Program-made: the position numbers and the translations under genes | Part shown: piece by piece, positions 1-8,668 of the stretch | Layout of the letters: each line of letters begins with the position of its first letter | How positions within the stretch are numbered: position 1 is the first letter of the stretch | Source: an uncultured Propionibacteriaceae bacterium | Lineage (GTDB): Bacteria; Actinomycetota; Actinomycetes; Propionibacteriales; Propionibacteriaceae | Assembly: GCA_936924635.1 (NCBI GenBank) | Contig: CAKZHP010000132.1 | Location: 67,680 to 131,679 of the forward strand | Direction of reading: 5' to 3' | Length of the DNA stretch: 64,000 nt | The notes under the pieces: model-generated | What the model saw: only the letters and a program-made list of their open reading frames with translations | What the model was told of the DNA's origin: nothing | The model's database searches: none

Positions 1-1
1 G

Positions 2-1735
2 ATGACGCTGCACGTGCGGCCGGCGGGCTCGCCCGAGCTGGAGCCGCAGCCGATCCCGATGCGGCGCCGGCCCGGGGGCTGGTGGGCGCCGAGCGAGGAG
101 CCTGTCGAGGGCGAGAACGACTACGGCTACTCCATCGACAACGACCCGACGCTGCTGCCGGACCCACGCTCGCGGCGGCAGCCGTACGGGGTGCACGGCA
201 TCTCGCGCACGTACGACGCGGCGGCCTTCCCGTGGACCGACGAGGGCTGGGTGGGGCGGCCGCTCGCGGGCTCGGTGGTGTACGAGCTGCACGTGGGCAC
301 CTTCACGCCCGAGGGCACGCTAGACGCGGCCATCGGCAAGATCGACCACCTGCGCTCCATCGGCGTCGACTTCATCGAGCTGATGCCCGTGAACGCCGTG
401 AACGGGGAGCACAACTGGGGCTACGACGGGGTGCTGTGGTTCGCCGTGCACGAGCCGTACGGCGGCCCGGAAGCGTACCAGCGCCTCGTCGACGCCTGCC
501 ACGCCGCGGGCATCGGGGTGATCCAGGACGTCGTGTACAACCACTTCGGCGCCTCCGGCAACTATCTGCCGCGCTTCGGCCCGTACCTGGCGGCGGGGGA
601 GAACCCGTGGGGCAACCTCATCAACCTCGATGGGCACCACAGCGCCGAGGTGCGCCGCTACATCATCGACAACGCGCTGATGTGGTTCGAGGAGTTCCAC
701 GTCGACGGGCTGCGGCTCGACGCGGTGCACGCGCTGCTCGACGAGTCGGAGATCCACCTGCTGGAGCAGCTGGCCATCGAGGTCGGCGACCACGCGGCGG
801 CGCAGAAGCGGCCGCACATCCTGATCGCGGAGAGCGACCAGAACGATGTACGGCTGGTGCTGCCTCGCGAGGCCGGCGGGCTCGGCATCGACGCGCAGTG
901 GAGCGACGACTTCCACCACGGTTTGCACGTGGCCCTGACGGGGGAGACCACCGGCTACTACGCCGACTTCGCACCCCTGGGGGCGCTGGCGAAGGTGTTT
1001 ACCAGCGGCTTCTTCCACAACGGCACCTGGTCGTCGTTCCGCGGCCGTGACCACGGGCACCCCATCGACACCGACCGGTTCCCCGGCTGGCGGCTGGTGG
1101 TGTGCAACCAGAACCACGACCAGATCGGCAACCGTGCCCGCGGTGACCGGTTCACCGAGAGCCTCGACGACGACCAGCTGGCACTCGCAGCGATGATGAC
1201 GCTGACGGGTCCGTTCACCCCGATGCTGTTCATGGGGGAGGAGTTCGCGGCGAGCACCCCGTTCCAGTTCTTCACCTCGCATCCGGAGGTGGACCTGGCG
1301 AAGGCGGTCACGGAGGGCCGGCTGCGGGAGTTCGCGCGCATGGACTGGGATCTCGAGCAGGTGCCCGACCCGCAGGACCCCGGCACGTACGAGCGCTCGA
1401 AGCTGGACTGGTCGGAGGTGGACCAGGGCCGGGGTGCGGTGCTGATGGAGGTGTACCGCGGCCTGGCCCGGCTGCGCCAGGAGGTGCCCGAGCTGACCTC
1501 ACCGCAGCTGGGGCTGGTGCAGACCGAGGTGGACGAGCAGGACCGGTGGCTGGTGGTCCGTCGGGGTGACGTGATCGTGGTGGCTAACTTCGGGGGGCGC
1601 GACGCGACGATCCCGATCGGGCACCTGCCGTACCGGGTCGCCTGGCAGACCCCGGGCCAGGGCGTGTCGCTGGACTGGGAGTCGGTCCACGTACAGGCGC
1701 ACTGCGGCGGGGTGCTGGTGCCGCAGGGCCGCTGA
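2..1735 (+). CDS. treZ: Malto-oligosyltrehalose trehalohydrolase (5' partial)
   Basis: Family GH13 enzyme that releases trehalose from malto-oligosyltrehalose, the second step of the TreY-TreZ route from glycogen. The visible 577 residues carry the GH13 catalytic set: nucleophile Asp240 in DGLRLDAVH, acid/base Glu277 in ILIAESDQN and Asp373 in NQNHDQIGNR. NWGYDG and VYNHFG are the usual regions of the family. The first ATG lies at the window edge, and the peptide opens at the point (TLHV) where family members are already about 10-15 residues into the first beta-sandwich, so the true start is probably upstream. treY would be expected there. A hairpin overlaps the stop codon. Confidence 0.93.
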   Translation: MTLHVRPAGSPELEPQPIPMRRRPGGWWAPSEEPVEGENDYGYSIDNDPTLLPDPRSRRQPYGVHGISRTYDAAAFPWTDEGWVGRPLAGSVVYELHVGTFTPEGTLDAAIGKIDHLRSIGVDFIELMPVNAVNGEHNWGYDGVLWFAVHEPYGGPEAYQRLVDACHAAGIGVIQDVVYNHFGASGNYLPRFGPYLAAGENPWGNLINLDGHHSAEVRRYIIDNALMWFEEFHVDGLRLDAVHALLDESEIHLLEQLAIEVGDHAAAQKRPHILIAESDQNDVRLVLPREAGGLGIDAQWSDDFHHGLHVALTGETTGYYADFAPLGALAKVFTSGFFHNGTWSSFRGRDHGHPIDTDRFPGWRLVVCNQNHDQIGNRARGDRFTESLDDDQLALAAMMTLTGPFTPMLFMGEEFAASTPFQFFTSHPEVDLAKAVTEGRLREFARMDWDLEQVPDPQDPGTYERSKLDWSEVDQGRGAVLMEVYRGLARLRQEVPELTSPQLGLVQTEVDEQDRWLVVRRGDVIVVANFGGRDATIPIGHLPYRVAWQTPGQGVSLDWESVHVQAHCGGVLVPQGR

Positions 1736-1747
1736 CGGGCCCTGCGG
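1721..1747 (+). terminator. Hairpin overlapping the treZ stop codon
   Basis: CCGCAGGGCC and GGCCCTGCGG form a perfect 10-bp stem around a 7-nt loop that contains the treZ TGA. There is no U-tract, as is common in high-GC actinobacteria. Inferred terminator. Confidence 0.55.
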
Positions 1748-1789
1748 TGGAGCCCGGCGTGGCTGAGGGCTGAGGCTTCCGGCCGTCCC

Positions 1790-1795
1790 TACGAT
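1790..1795 (+). promoter_or_regulatory. -10 box of a likely leaderless transcript
   Basis: TACGAT is followed by exactly 6 nt (GCGGCC) and then the ATG at 1802. No Shine-Dalgarno sequence precedes the ATG, so transcription probably starts at or next to it. Confidence 0.5.
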
Positions 1796-1801
1796 GCGGC
1801 C

Positions 1802-2584
1802 ATGGCCAAGGTGCCGACGAATGTCTACTGGATGCGCCGCGGGCTGGTGCTCCTGCTGGCGCTGCTGCTGATCGCCGTCGTTGCCTGGGTGGCCGGGGCG
1901 TTCCGAGGCGATGACGCAGCGACCACGGGGCAGCCCAGCGCGGCCCCGTTGTCCCCTGCCACGACCGAGGCGAGCATGCCAGCCAACCCCACGGCCCCCG
2001 AGTCGAGCCTGTCGTCGGCAGGCACGGCCACGCCTCCCGTCGGACCCACCAGCAGTGCCAGCGTCACCGCGCCCAGCAGCGCGCCGGTGCCCAGCGCACC
2101 GGGGAGTGGCTCGTCGGCTCCGGCTCCGACCAGCGCGTCTCCTGCCACCACGGCGGCCCCACAGCCGCCCCCCACCACCTCGGCACCACCGCTCACACCG
2201 GCGTGCACGGAGGTCAAGACCCGCGTCGAGGTCAGCGGCCCGAAGCAGGTGAAGGTCGGCACCACCGCTGAGCTCGTGGTGACGACGACCAACGCCAGCG
2301 CCGCCCCGTGCGTGCTGACGCTGTCCGCGCAGACGTTCCGCCTCGTCATCACCTCCGGGTCGGACGAGATCTGGTCCACCCGCGACTGCCCCGGCTGGGG
2401 GCCCGAGGGCCAGTTCACCGTCGCTCCTGGCGGGAACGTGGAGTGGCGCACCACCTGGGACCGGCACCGGTCGCGTACAGGCTGTCGCGTGGTCCCCGAC
2501 GACCTGCTCGCCGGCACGTACGTGGCCACGGCCACCCTCACCGGGTCGACGCCGGGCCGGCACGTGATGCTCCTGGTCTGGTGA
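1802..2584 (+). CDS. Membrane-anchored protein with Ser/Thr/Pro-rich linker and C-terminal beta domain
   Basis: A 260-residue protein of unknown function. Residues about 13-33 form one hydrophobic segment after a short basic N-terminus (signal anchor). Residues about 38-130 are a low-complexity linker of Ala, Ser, Thr and Pro. Residues about 134-260 look like an extracellular beta-sandwich (KVGTTAELVVTTTN, GGNVEWRTTWDRH, AGTYVATATLTG), resembling the BsuPI-type or similar Ig-like domains often found on actinobacterial surface proteins. Cysteines at the domain start, middle and near CPGW could form disulfides. The gene stands alone and is convergent with the broken transporter downstream. The start is supported by the 6-nt spacing to a -10 box. 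Confidence 0.75.
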   Translation: MAKVPTNVYWMRRGLVLLLALLLIAVVAWVAGAFRGDDAATTGQPSAAPLSPATTEASMPANPTAPESSLSSAGTATPPVGPTSSASVTAPSSAPVPSAPGSGSSAPAPTSASPATTAAPQPPPTTSAPPLTPACTEVKTRVEVSGPKQVKVGTTAELVVTTTNASAAPCVLTLSAQTFRLVITSGSDEIWSTRDCPGWGPEGQFTVAPGGNVEWRTTWDRHRSRTGCRVVPDDLLAGTYVATATLTGSTPGRHVMLLVW

Positions 2585-2709
2585 CCGGCTCCCTCCCGTA
2601 GGGGCCCAGCGGTCGCGCATAGTGACCCCATCGGTTTCTTCTCGCGCGGCAGGTCCCGCACCCCGCAGCCCGAGCTCCTCGGCGACGTGATGGGAGCACA
2701 GCAGGCCGA

Positions 2710-3205
2710 GCAGCGCGGGCTGCAGGACACGCGGACGCCGCTCGTGGTCGGCACCCCGGTGGCGGCCAGCACGACCAGCACCCCCGGCAGGCCCGGGAGG
2801 GAGGCGCGCAGGTAGGCGACCGCGTACGGCGCCACCTCGGCCGAACCGCCCAGCCAACGCACGACCGGTTCTGCCGCCGCCGCCAGGGCGACGGCCGAGG
2901 CGATTCCGAGCAGCAGCGCCAGCCACATGCCGTCGACGCCGATCGCGAGCGCTCCCGCCCGGTCACCGGCGCCCAGACGACGTGCGGTGGCGGCCGTCGT
3001 GCCGTACGCCAGGAAGATCGCCAGCCACGACGGTCGAGAGCACCGCCGGCGCCAACCCGAGGCCCGCCAGCGGCAGCGTGCCCACGTGACCGACGATCGC
3101 GGAGTCGGCCAGCAGGAAGACCGGCTCGGCGAGGAGGGTCGCGAAGGCCGGGACGGCCAGGGCCAGGACCTCTCTGTCCCGCTCGTTCAGTAGCCGTGGC
3201 CGCAC
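2710..3205 (-). pseudogene. Remnant of a MATE (DinF-type) efflux transporter with an inverted internal segment
   Basis: From 3205 the frame reads MRPRLLNERDREVLALAVPA and continues through LAEPVFLLADSAIVGH, a clear DinF-type MATE N-terminus. Near 3030 the homology shifts frame (WLAIFLAYGTTAATARRLGAGD) and continues through VRWLGGSAEVAPYAVAYLRA to VLAATGV at about 2757. The conserved next motif, RGLQDTRTPLVV, is not on this strand. It reads perfectly on the opposite strand at 2714-2749, immediately after the junction. Beyond that I see no further MATE sequence, and about two thirds of the transporter are missing. Positions 2585-2709 hold nothing I recognise. Confidence 0.85.
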
Positions 3206-3222
3206 GTTCGCGGTCCCGGGCG

Positions 3223-4266
3223 TCAGCTGATCCGGTAGGCCGCCTCGGTGAGGCGCATCAGGCCGTCACGGATGGCCCTGGCGCGGGCGTCGCCGACCCC
3301 CTCGACGCCGACAAGATCGGCGCGGGAGGCGGCGAGCACACCCTGCAGCCCGCCGAAGTGGTCGAGCAGGCGCGGGGCCAGAGTGGCCGGCAGGCGGTTG
3401 ATCTGGAGCAGCTGCCGCAACCCCCGGGGGCTGAGGCGGCAGTCGAGCGCGCCAAGCCCCAGCGTCGACGCCACCGATGACAGGTCGAGCAGCTGCTCCT
3501 CGGGCAGGTCGGTGAGCGATGACAGGTCGGTCGCGTCGGGCATGTCGTCAGGGTGGTAGTCGAGCTGCAGGTGGGTCGCGAGGTGGGCCGACCCGACGGT
3601 CGCCTCCTGCAGCTGCAGGTCGAGCAGGCGGCCCTCGGCGCCGAGCAGCACCACGTATCCCGAGACCTCGGCGGCCAGCCGGCGCACCAGCTCCAGGCGC
3701 TGAGCCACCACGGCCACGTCGCGCACGGTCACCTGGTCCGAGACCTCCAGCGCCGACAGGGCGTCGGTGACCTCGCGCAGCCGCTCGTTGTAGCGGGCGA
3801 GCGCGTTCAGCGCCTGGTTGCTGCGGGCGACCAGAGCCTCGGGCCGCTCGACGACGTGACGCGCATGGTCGAGGTAGAGCGCGATCGTCGCCATCGACGC
3901 CGACACCGTCACCACAGGAGCGCCGGTCTGCTTGGCGAGCCGGTCGGCGCTGGCGTGACGGGTCCCGGTCTCGGCAGTCTCGATGGACGGGTCGGGGGCG
4001 AAGTGGACGCCGGCCCGCACGATGCGGGTGAGGTCCTCGGTGACGACCAGGCCACCGTCCATCTTCGACAGCTCGCGCAACGAGGTCGGGGCGAAGGGGG
4101 TATCTAGCGCGAACCCCCCGGTGGAGACGGCGCGGACGGAGGGGGAGTCGCTGAGCGCGATCAGTGCACCGGTGCGTCCGTTGACGATGCGGTTGAGGCC
4201 CTCGCGCAGAGGCGTCCCGGGCGCCATCAGCGCCTGGTAGCGCCGCAGTCGGTCGGTGGGGGTCAC
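3223..4266 (-). CDS. disA: DNA integrity scanning protein DisA (diadenylate cyclase family)
   Basis: DisA makes c-di-AMP from two ATP and monitors DNA branches. The 347-residue protein has the N-terminal DAC domain (about 1-150), a helical linker and a C-terminal helix-hairpin-helix DNA-binding part (VEGVGDARARAIRDGL). Length and architecture are normal. The two active-site motifs are altered: the usual DGA reads Asp70-Gly71-Gly72, and the usual RHR reads Arg103-His104-Ala105 (GTRHASADRLAKQTG). Loss of the last Arg of RHR may weaken or abolish cyclase activity. The start is GTG. radA, a known functional partner of disA, lies about 0.9 kb upstream on the same strand. Confidence 0.93.
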   Translation of the reverse strand: MTPTDRLRRYQALMAPGTPLREGLNRIVNGRTGALIALSDSPSVRAVSTGGFALDTPFAPTSLRELSKMDGGLVVTEDLTRIVRAGVHFAPDPSIETAETGTRHASADRLAKQTGAPVVTVSASMATIALYLDHARHVVERPEALVARSNQALNALARYNERLREVTDALSALEVSDQVTVRDVAVVAQRLELVRRLAAEVSGYVVLLGAEGRLLDLQLQEATVGSAHLATHLQLDYHPDDMPDATDLSSLTDLPEEQLLDLSSVASTLGLGALDCRLSPRGLRQLLQINRLPATLAPRLLDHFGGLQGVLAASRADLVGVEGVGDARARAIRDGLMRLTEAAYRIS

Positions 4267-4300
4267 GCGCGCCTCACGGGTCGGGGACAGGTCGCCGTCG

Positions 4301-4306
4301 ATCCTA
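4301..4306 (-). promoter_or_regulatory. Possible disA -10 box
   Basis: TAGGAT on the minus strand, about 34 nt before the disA GTG, is a plausible -10. No convincing -35 is visible. Confidence 0.35.
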
Positions 4307-4361
4307 CGCGCGGTGCTGACGGGGGGCCGTTGACGTCGCCGCGAACTGGTTGGGTGGCGGT

Positions 4362-4756
4362 GTGAGCGAGGACCGTGAGGCTGTGGTGGCCTTCTACGAG
4401 CGCTATCTGCAGAGGTGCAACGAGCACCGGTTCGCGGAGCTCGGGGAGTTCGTCGCCGACGACGTCAACGGGCCGTCGGAGGGTCTGCAGGGGTACGCGG
4501 AGGGGCTCAAGGCCGTCGTCTCTGGCTTTCCCGACTACCGGTGGACCTCCAGCACGTGGTCGTGGAGGGCACGTCGCTCGCCGCCCGGCTGACCGGCGCT
4601 GGCACGCACCGGGGCGAGTTCCGAGGCGTGGCGCCGACAGGCCGGACGGTCCGGACCCAGGAGCTCGTCATGTACGAGCTCGCCGACGGGCGCATCGTCC
4701 GCTGCTGGGGCGATCTCGGCACCACGGTGCGAGACGCGCTGGTCTCGGGCGACTGA
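4362..4756 (+). pseudogene. SnoaL-like (NTF2-fold) ester cyclase family gene with a frameshift
   Basis: The GTG-started frame encodes VSEDREAVVAFYERYLQRCN through VSGFPDYRW, typical of the SnoaL-like polyketide-cyclase/NTF2 fold. After about 4545 the homology continues one frame away (DLQHVVVEGTSLAARLTGAG to GDLGTTVRDALVSGD, stop at 4756). The junction would be restored by one extra G (TGGACC to TGGGACC), so this is either a single-base sequencing error or a recent inactivation. If intact it would be about 132 residues. The substrate is unknown. Confidence 0.7.
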
Positions 4757-4760
4757 CCCC

Positions 4761-5204
4761 TCAGCTGACGCAGAACTCGTTGCCCTCGGGGTCGCGCATC
4801 ACCGTGAAGTAGTCGACGTCGCGAAGATCGCCGTCGGCCACGACGTGCAGCACGGAGGCACCCAGCCCCACCAGTCGCGCCACTTCCGCATCGACCAGCG
4901 CCGTCCGTTGCTCGCGGGTCAGGCCGGCGTCGCGGCCGGTCGGGTAGAGGTCAAGATGCAGTCGGTTCTTGCCCGCCTTCGGCTCCGGCACCTGCTGGAA
5001 CCAGAGCGTGGGCGGTGCACCGGACGGGTCGAAGAGCCGGTCGGTGTAGGCCGCCTGATCGCCCAGCCGCTGCCGGAAGTAGCGCTGCCAGGGCTCCTCA
5101 CCCTCGGGCGGTGTGCCTGTCCACCCCATCGCCGCTGCCCAGAACCGCGTCAGCCGCTCCGGGTCGGAGGCATCCACGGTCACCTGCCAGAACACCGCCG
5201 TCAC
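4761..5204 (-). CDS. VOC superfamily (glyoxalase-like) protein
   Basis: 147 residues with the paired beta-alpha-beta-beta-beta units of the VOC fold: FWQVTVDASDPERLTRFWAA at the start, NRLHLDLYPTGR in the middle and FTVMRDPEGNEFCVS at the end. The DPEGNEFC ending is typical of the glyoxalase_6-like group. No specific reaction can be assigned. Its GTG start overlaps the radA stop by 4 nt (GTGA), so it is probably translated from the radA transcript. Confidence 0.82.
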   Translation of the reverse strand: MTAVFWQVTVDASDPERLTRFWAAAMGWTGTPPEGEEPWQRYFRQRLGDQAAYTDRLFDPSGAPPTLWFQQVPEPKAGKNRLHLDLYPTGRDAGLTREQRTALVDAEVARLVGLGASVLHVVADGDLRDVDYFTVMRDPEGNEFCVS

Positions 5205-6601
5205 CCCTCGGCCGTACGGTCTCGGGGCCGGGCGTCGCGTCGCAGCCCCAGCGTGGCCAGCGCCTCGGCGAGCGTGGCCGCCTGCACCACGCGCATCCCC
5301 TTCGGCACCGCGATCCGCTCCCCGGGGGCAGGGGTGGGGCAGATCGCCGTGGTGAAGCCCAGCCGGGCTGCCTCGGCGATGCGCCGCTCCAGGCCGGCCA
5401 CCCGGCGCAGGTCACCGGCCAGACCGACCTCGCCCAGCGCGACCACGCGGGCCGGGAAGTTGCGGTCGGTGGAGGCCGACGCCACCGCCACGGCGACGGC
5501 CAGGTCTGAGGCCGGGTCCCACACCCGGGCGCCTCCGACCGTCGACACGTACACGTCGCGGTCGTGCAGCCGCAGCCCCAGCTTGCGCTGGAGCACGGCC
5601 AGCACCATGGGGATGCGCCCCGGGTCCATGCCGTTCGTCGCCCGCCGTACGTTCTGTGCCTGCGTCTCCGCGACCAGCGCCTGCACCTCTGCGAGCAGCG
5701 GCCGGCGCCCCTCCATCGTCACCGTGACGCAGGTGCCGGGCACCGGCTCTTCGTGGCGGGTGGTGAACAGGCCGCTCGGGTCGGGCACCTCGACGATCCC
5801 AGACTCCGCCATCTCGAAGCAGCCGACCTCGTCCGCCGGGCCGTACCTGTTCTTCGTCGCCCGCACCATCCGGAACCCTGAGTGCCGGTCGCCCTCGAAC
5901 TGCAGCACCACGTCGACCAGGTGCTCCAGCAGCCGTGGCCCAGCGATCGCTCCGTCCTTGGTCACGTGCCCCACGATCACCGTTGCCATGCCGCGCCTCT
6001 TGGCGACCCGCACCAGCGCCCCGGTCACCTCGCGCACCTGGGTGACGCCGCCGGGTGACCCCTCGGCCTCCGCGGTGCCGATCGTCTGCACCGAGTCGGC
6101 CACGAGCAGCGTGGGCTCGACCTCCTCGATGTGGCCCAGTACCGTGCCGAGGTCGGTCTCCGAGGCCAGGAACAGGTCGTCGGCCAGGTTGCCCGTCCGG
6201 TCCGCACGGAGCCGTACCTGTGCCGCCGACTCCTCGCCCGTGACGTACAGCACCCGACGACCTGCCCGGGCCCAGCGCGCGGCCACCTCCAGCAGCAGCG
6301 TCGACTTGCCGACACCGGGCTCCCCGGCCAGCAGCGCCACCGCTCCGGGCACCAGCCCGCCGCCGAGCACCCGGTCCAGCTCACCGACGCCGGTCAGCTC
6401 GCGCGTGGAGGCGGTGTCGCTCACCTCGCTGATGCGCACGGCCTTGCTGACCGGGGCCGCGGCGCTCACCTCCCGCAGCTTGGGCGCCCCGGCCTCCACG
6501 ACGCTTCCCCAGGTCTGGCACTCGCCGCACCGCCCGACCCAGCGCAGCGACGTCCACCCGCACTCGGTGCACCGGTAGCTCGCCTTCGCCTGCTTCACCA
6601 T
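5201..6601 (-). CDS. radA: DNA repair protein RadA
   Basis: RadA is a RecA-related ATPase that drives branch migration during recombination. The 466-residue protein opens with a four-Cys zinc finger (YRCTECGW and GRCGECQTW), then a Walker A (GEPGVGKST), the KNRFG-type signature here written KNRYG, and a C-terminal Lon-like domain (NGMDPGRIPMVLAVLQRKLG, FPARVVALGEVGLAGDLRRV). I chose ATG 6601 because MVKQAKASYRC begins the zinc finger; a longer open frame upstream lacks homology. The gene lies 13 nt downstream of the WYL regulator and overlaps the following VOC gene. Confidence 0.95.
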   Translation of the reverse strand: MVKQAKASYRCTECGWTSLRWVGRCGECQTWGSVVEAGAPKLREVSAAAPVSKAVRISEVSDTASTRELTGVGELDRVLGGGLVPGAVALLAGEPGVGKSTLLLEVAARWARAGRRVLYVTGEESAAQVRLRADRTGNLADDLFLASETDLGTVLGHIEEVEPTLLVADSVQTIGTAEAEGSPGGVTQVREVTGALVRVAKRRGMATVIVGHVTKDGAIAGPRLLEHLVDVVLQFEGDRHSGFRMVRATKNRYGPADEVGCFEMAESGIVEVPDPSGLFTTRHEEPVPGTCVTVTMEGRRPLLAEVQALVAETQAQNVRRATNGMDPGRIPMVLAVLQRKLGLRLHDRDVYVSTVGGARVWDPASDLAVAVAVASASTDRNFPARVVALGEVGLAGDLRRVAGLERRIAEAARLGFTTAICPTPAPGERIAVPKGMRVVQAATLAEALATLGLRRDARPRDRTAEG

Positions 6602-6614
6602 GCCGAGCAGCCTC

Positions 6615-7586
6615 TCACTGGGCTCTGACAGTTTCCGTACGTGCCGTGCACCGCGAGAGCCGCACTCCCGTGGCTGCGGCCAGCTCGGCCAGCTCGGGAG
6701 GCGACACCACCTCGAAGTCGGCATCGATCTGCGCCAGCAGCATCAGGGGCCAGTCCAGGCTGTCTGCGGCGATCCGCCAGACCGCGACCGTGCCGTCGGC
6801 CGTGACGTCCCCCCAGCCATTGGTCGCTCCCCGCACCACCTCCAACGACGTGTGGAACCGCACCTCGACCGCATACCGGCGCGCCTGGCTCTGACGCCCC
6901 TCCTGCACGTGCGCCAGTGCCGAGCCGCCCGGGATCTCGCGCGGCACGAACCGGGCACCCCCCGCCCTGACCTCCGCCATCCGGTCGACCCGGAACGTCC
7001 GCCAGTCGTCGCGCCCGAGGTCGTACGCGACCACGTACCACCGCTGCTCGAAGCTCACCAGGGCGTGCGGCTCGACCCGCCGCTCCGAGGCCTCGCCGTC
7101 GAGGGGCCGGTATGTGAACCGCGCGCCCTCCCGGTCGCGGCACGCCCCGGCCAGGGTGGTCAGCGCCTCGGCATCGATGACGGGTACGCCTCGGGCGAGC
7201 CCTGGTGTCGTCGCCGTCTGCAGTGCGTCCATCCGCCGTCGCAGGGCCGGTGGGAGCATCGCGATCACCTTGGTGAGTGCGCTGATCGCGGCGTCGCCGC
7301 CCCCGTCGACGACCATTGCGGCCGACGAGCGCAGACCGGCTGCGATCGCCACCGCCTCGTCGTTGTCGAGCAGCAGCGGAGGCAGCGCCTTCCCGGCCCG
7401 CAGCTGGTACCCGCCGGAGACGCCGCGGATCGCGTCGACGTCGTATCCGAGGCCGCGCAGCCGCTCCACGTCGCGGCGCAGGGTGCGCTCGCTGACCTCA
7501 AGCCGGGCCGCCAGCTCGGGGCCGGGCCAGTACCGGTGGGTCTGCAGCAACGACAGCAGCCGCAGCATCCGTTCGCTCGTGGACAT
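6615..7586 (-). CDS. HTH and WYL domain transcriptional regulator
   Basis: 323 residues. An N-terminal winged helix of the HTH_11/DeoR type (MLRLLSLLQTHRYWPGPELA, VSERTLRRDVERLRGLGYDV) is followed by a WYL ligand-sensing domain (ARFTYRPLDG, EPHALVSFEQRWYVVAYD, WRTFRVDRMAEV) and a C-terminal WCX extension. In this family the WYL domain binds a nucleotide or other small ligand. It is divergent from the VOC gene at 7691, with about 100 nt between them, which suggests it controls that gene and itself. radA follows 13 nt downstream, so the two may be cotranscribed. Confidence 0.88.
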   Translation of the reverse strand: MSTSERMLRLLSLLQTHRYWPGPELAARLEVSERTLRRDVERLRGLGYDVDAIRGVSGGYQLRAGKALPPLLLDNDEAVAIAAGLRSSAAMVVDGGGDAAISALTKVIAMLPPALRRRMDALQTATTPGLARGVPVIDAEALTTLAGACRDREGARFTYRPLDGEASERRVEPHALVSFEQRWYVVAYDLGRDDWRTFRVDRMAEVRAGGARFVPREIPGGSALAHVQEGRQSQARRYAVEVRFHTSLEVVRGATNGWGDVTADGTVAVWRIAADSLDWPLMLLAQIDADFEVVSPPELAELAAATGVRLSRCTARTETVRAQ

Positions 7587-7678
7587 ACCCCCAAGGCTAA
7601 CCAGATAGAGGCCAGAAACTGTCCGTTTGCCCGACGGCGTCTCCGTCCGCTCTCGTCGTCAGCCAGGGCACGCCGGGT

Positions 7679-7684
7679 TACGGT
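7679..7684 (+). promoter_or_regulatory. -10 box of a likely leaderless transcript
   Basis: TACGGT followed by GACGGC and then the ATG of the VOC gene at 7691, a 6-nt spacing with no Shine-Dalgarno. Confidence 0.5.
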
Positions 7685-7690
7685 GACGGC

Positions 7691-8113
7691 ATGACCGAGA
7701 CGTACCCGACCCTCGTGCAGACCGTGCTCGACACCACCGATCCCCGCGGGCTCGCCGAGTTCTACCGCGAGCTGCTCGGCCTGGTCTATCGCCCCGGCGA
7801 CGAACCCCCGGCCCCCGGGCAGGACGACCAGCTCGGGCGCGACTGGCTCTGCCTCCGTACGCCCGACGGCCGGCCCCTCCTGGCCTTCCAGGCGGCTGAC
7901 GAGGTGCGGCCGAGCACGTGGCCCGACCCTGACGTGCCGCAGCAGCTGCACCTCGACCTCACGGTGGCTGACGAGGCTGAGCTGGTGCGGCATCGCGACC
8001 GTGCCCTCGCCCTGGGCGCCACCCTGCGGCTCGACCGGAGCGACGACCCCGAAGAGCCGCTCTTCGTGCTCGCTGACCCAGCAGGTCATCCGTTCTGCTT
8101 GTACGTCGGCTGA
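7691..8113 (+). CDS. VOC superfamily (glyoxalase-like) protein
   Basis: 140 residues. The protein has the two-module VOC pattern: VLDTTDPRGLAEFYRELLGL at the start, QQLHLDLTVADEAEL in the centre and FVLADPAGHPFCLYVG at the end. The DPAGHPFC ending marks the glyoxalase_6-like group. It may be a detoxification or resistance protein; its divergent position to a WYL regulator suggests induced expression. It is one of four VOC proteins in the window. Confidence 0.83.
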   Translation: MTETYPTLVQTVLDTTDPRGLAEFYRELLGLVYRPGDEPPAPGQDDQLGRDWLCLRTPDGRPLLAFQAADEVRPSTWPDPDVPQQLHLDLTVADEAELVRHRDRALALGATLRLDRSDDPEEPLFVLADPAGHPFCLYVG

Positions 8114-8135
8114 CCCGGCCTGGCGCCTGCAGTTC

Positions 8136-8668
8136 GGCCCTGAGTCGACTGTGGCGCATCCTGTGCGCGGTCCTGCTGGCGGGCCTCTTCGTGGTGGCCT
8201 AGCCTCGGCCCGCCGGGCTTGCGCCTGCGGGGCGGCCATCCCAGGGGGCGGCAGCGCCACCGTGAACGGCGAGACCGCCCTGGTGCAGTGGGACGGCAAG
8301 ACCGAGCGCATCGACATGGTGGCGGGTCTCCGGGTCGGCCGACACCGCTGCCTGGATCATGCCGACGCCCGCGGGGGCCACTTTCGCCCTGGGCGACAGC
8401 GGGTCGTTCGAGAAGCTGGCGCATCATCGGCCGCACCGAGAACCAGAAGGTCTACCTCACCGCGTACTCAGGTCTGCTGGAGCCCGGAGCCATCACCGAG
8501 GACGTGGTCTTCGCTCAGAAGGCCGATGAACCCTTCCAGGAGACCTACGACGTGGAGGTCTACCGGGGTGAGTGGATCGGCCCGTGGGTGCTGCTGGTGG
8601 CGGCCGGCGCCGGCGTGGTGGCGCTGGTCGTCAGATCCGTACGTCGCCCTTCTCCGTCACGAAGGTGA
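8136..8668 (+). pseudogene. Broken gene for a small membrane-associated protein
   Basis: Pieces of one protein are spread over all three frames. LWRILCAVLLAGLFVVA near 8150 is a hydrophobic N-terminus cut by a stop. GSATVNGETALVQWDGKTER lies near 8255. FALGDSGSFEKL is near 8385. A long piece from about 8428 reads RIIGRTENQKVYLTAYSGLL and continues through GPWVLLVAAGAGVVALVVRS, a C-terminal membrane segment. At least three frameshifts separate them. I do not recognise the family; the layout (two membrane segments around a beta-rich outside domain) recalls DUF3592-type proteins. Its 3' end overlaps the convergent VOC gene. Confidence 0.65.

Noticed and set aside
2585..2709. A possible small gene downstream of the MATE remnant
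   Set aside because: Short peptides such as LLGLLCSHHVAEELG can be read on the minus strand, but there is no start, no ribosome site and no recognisable family.
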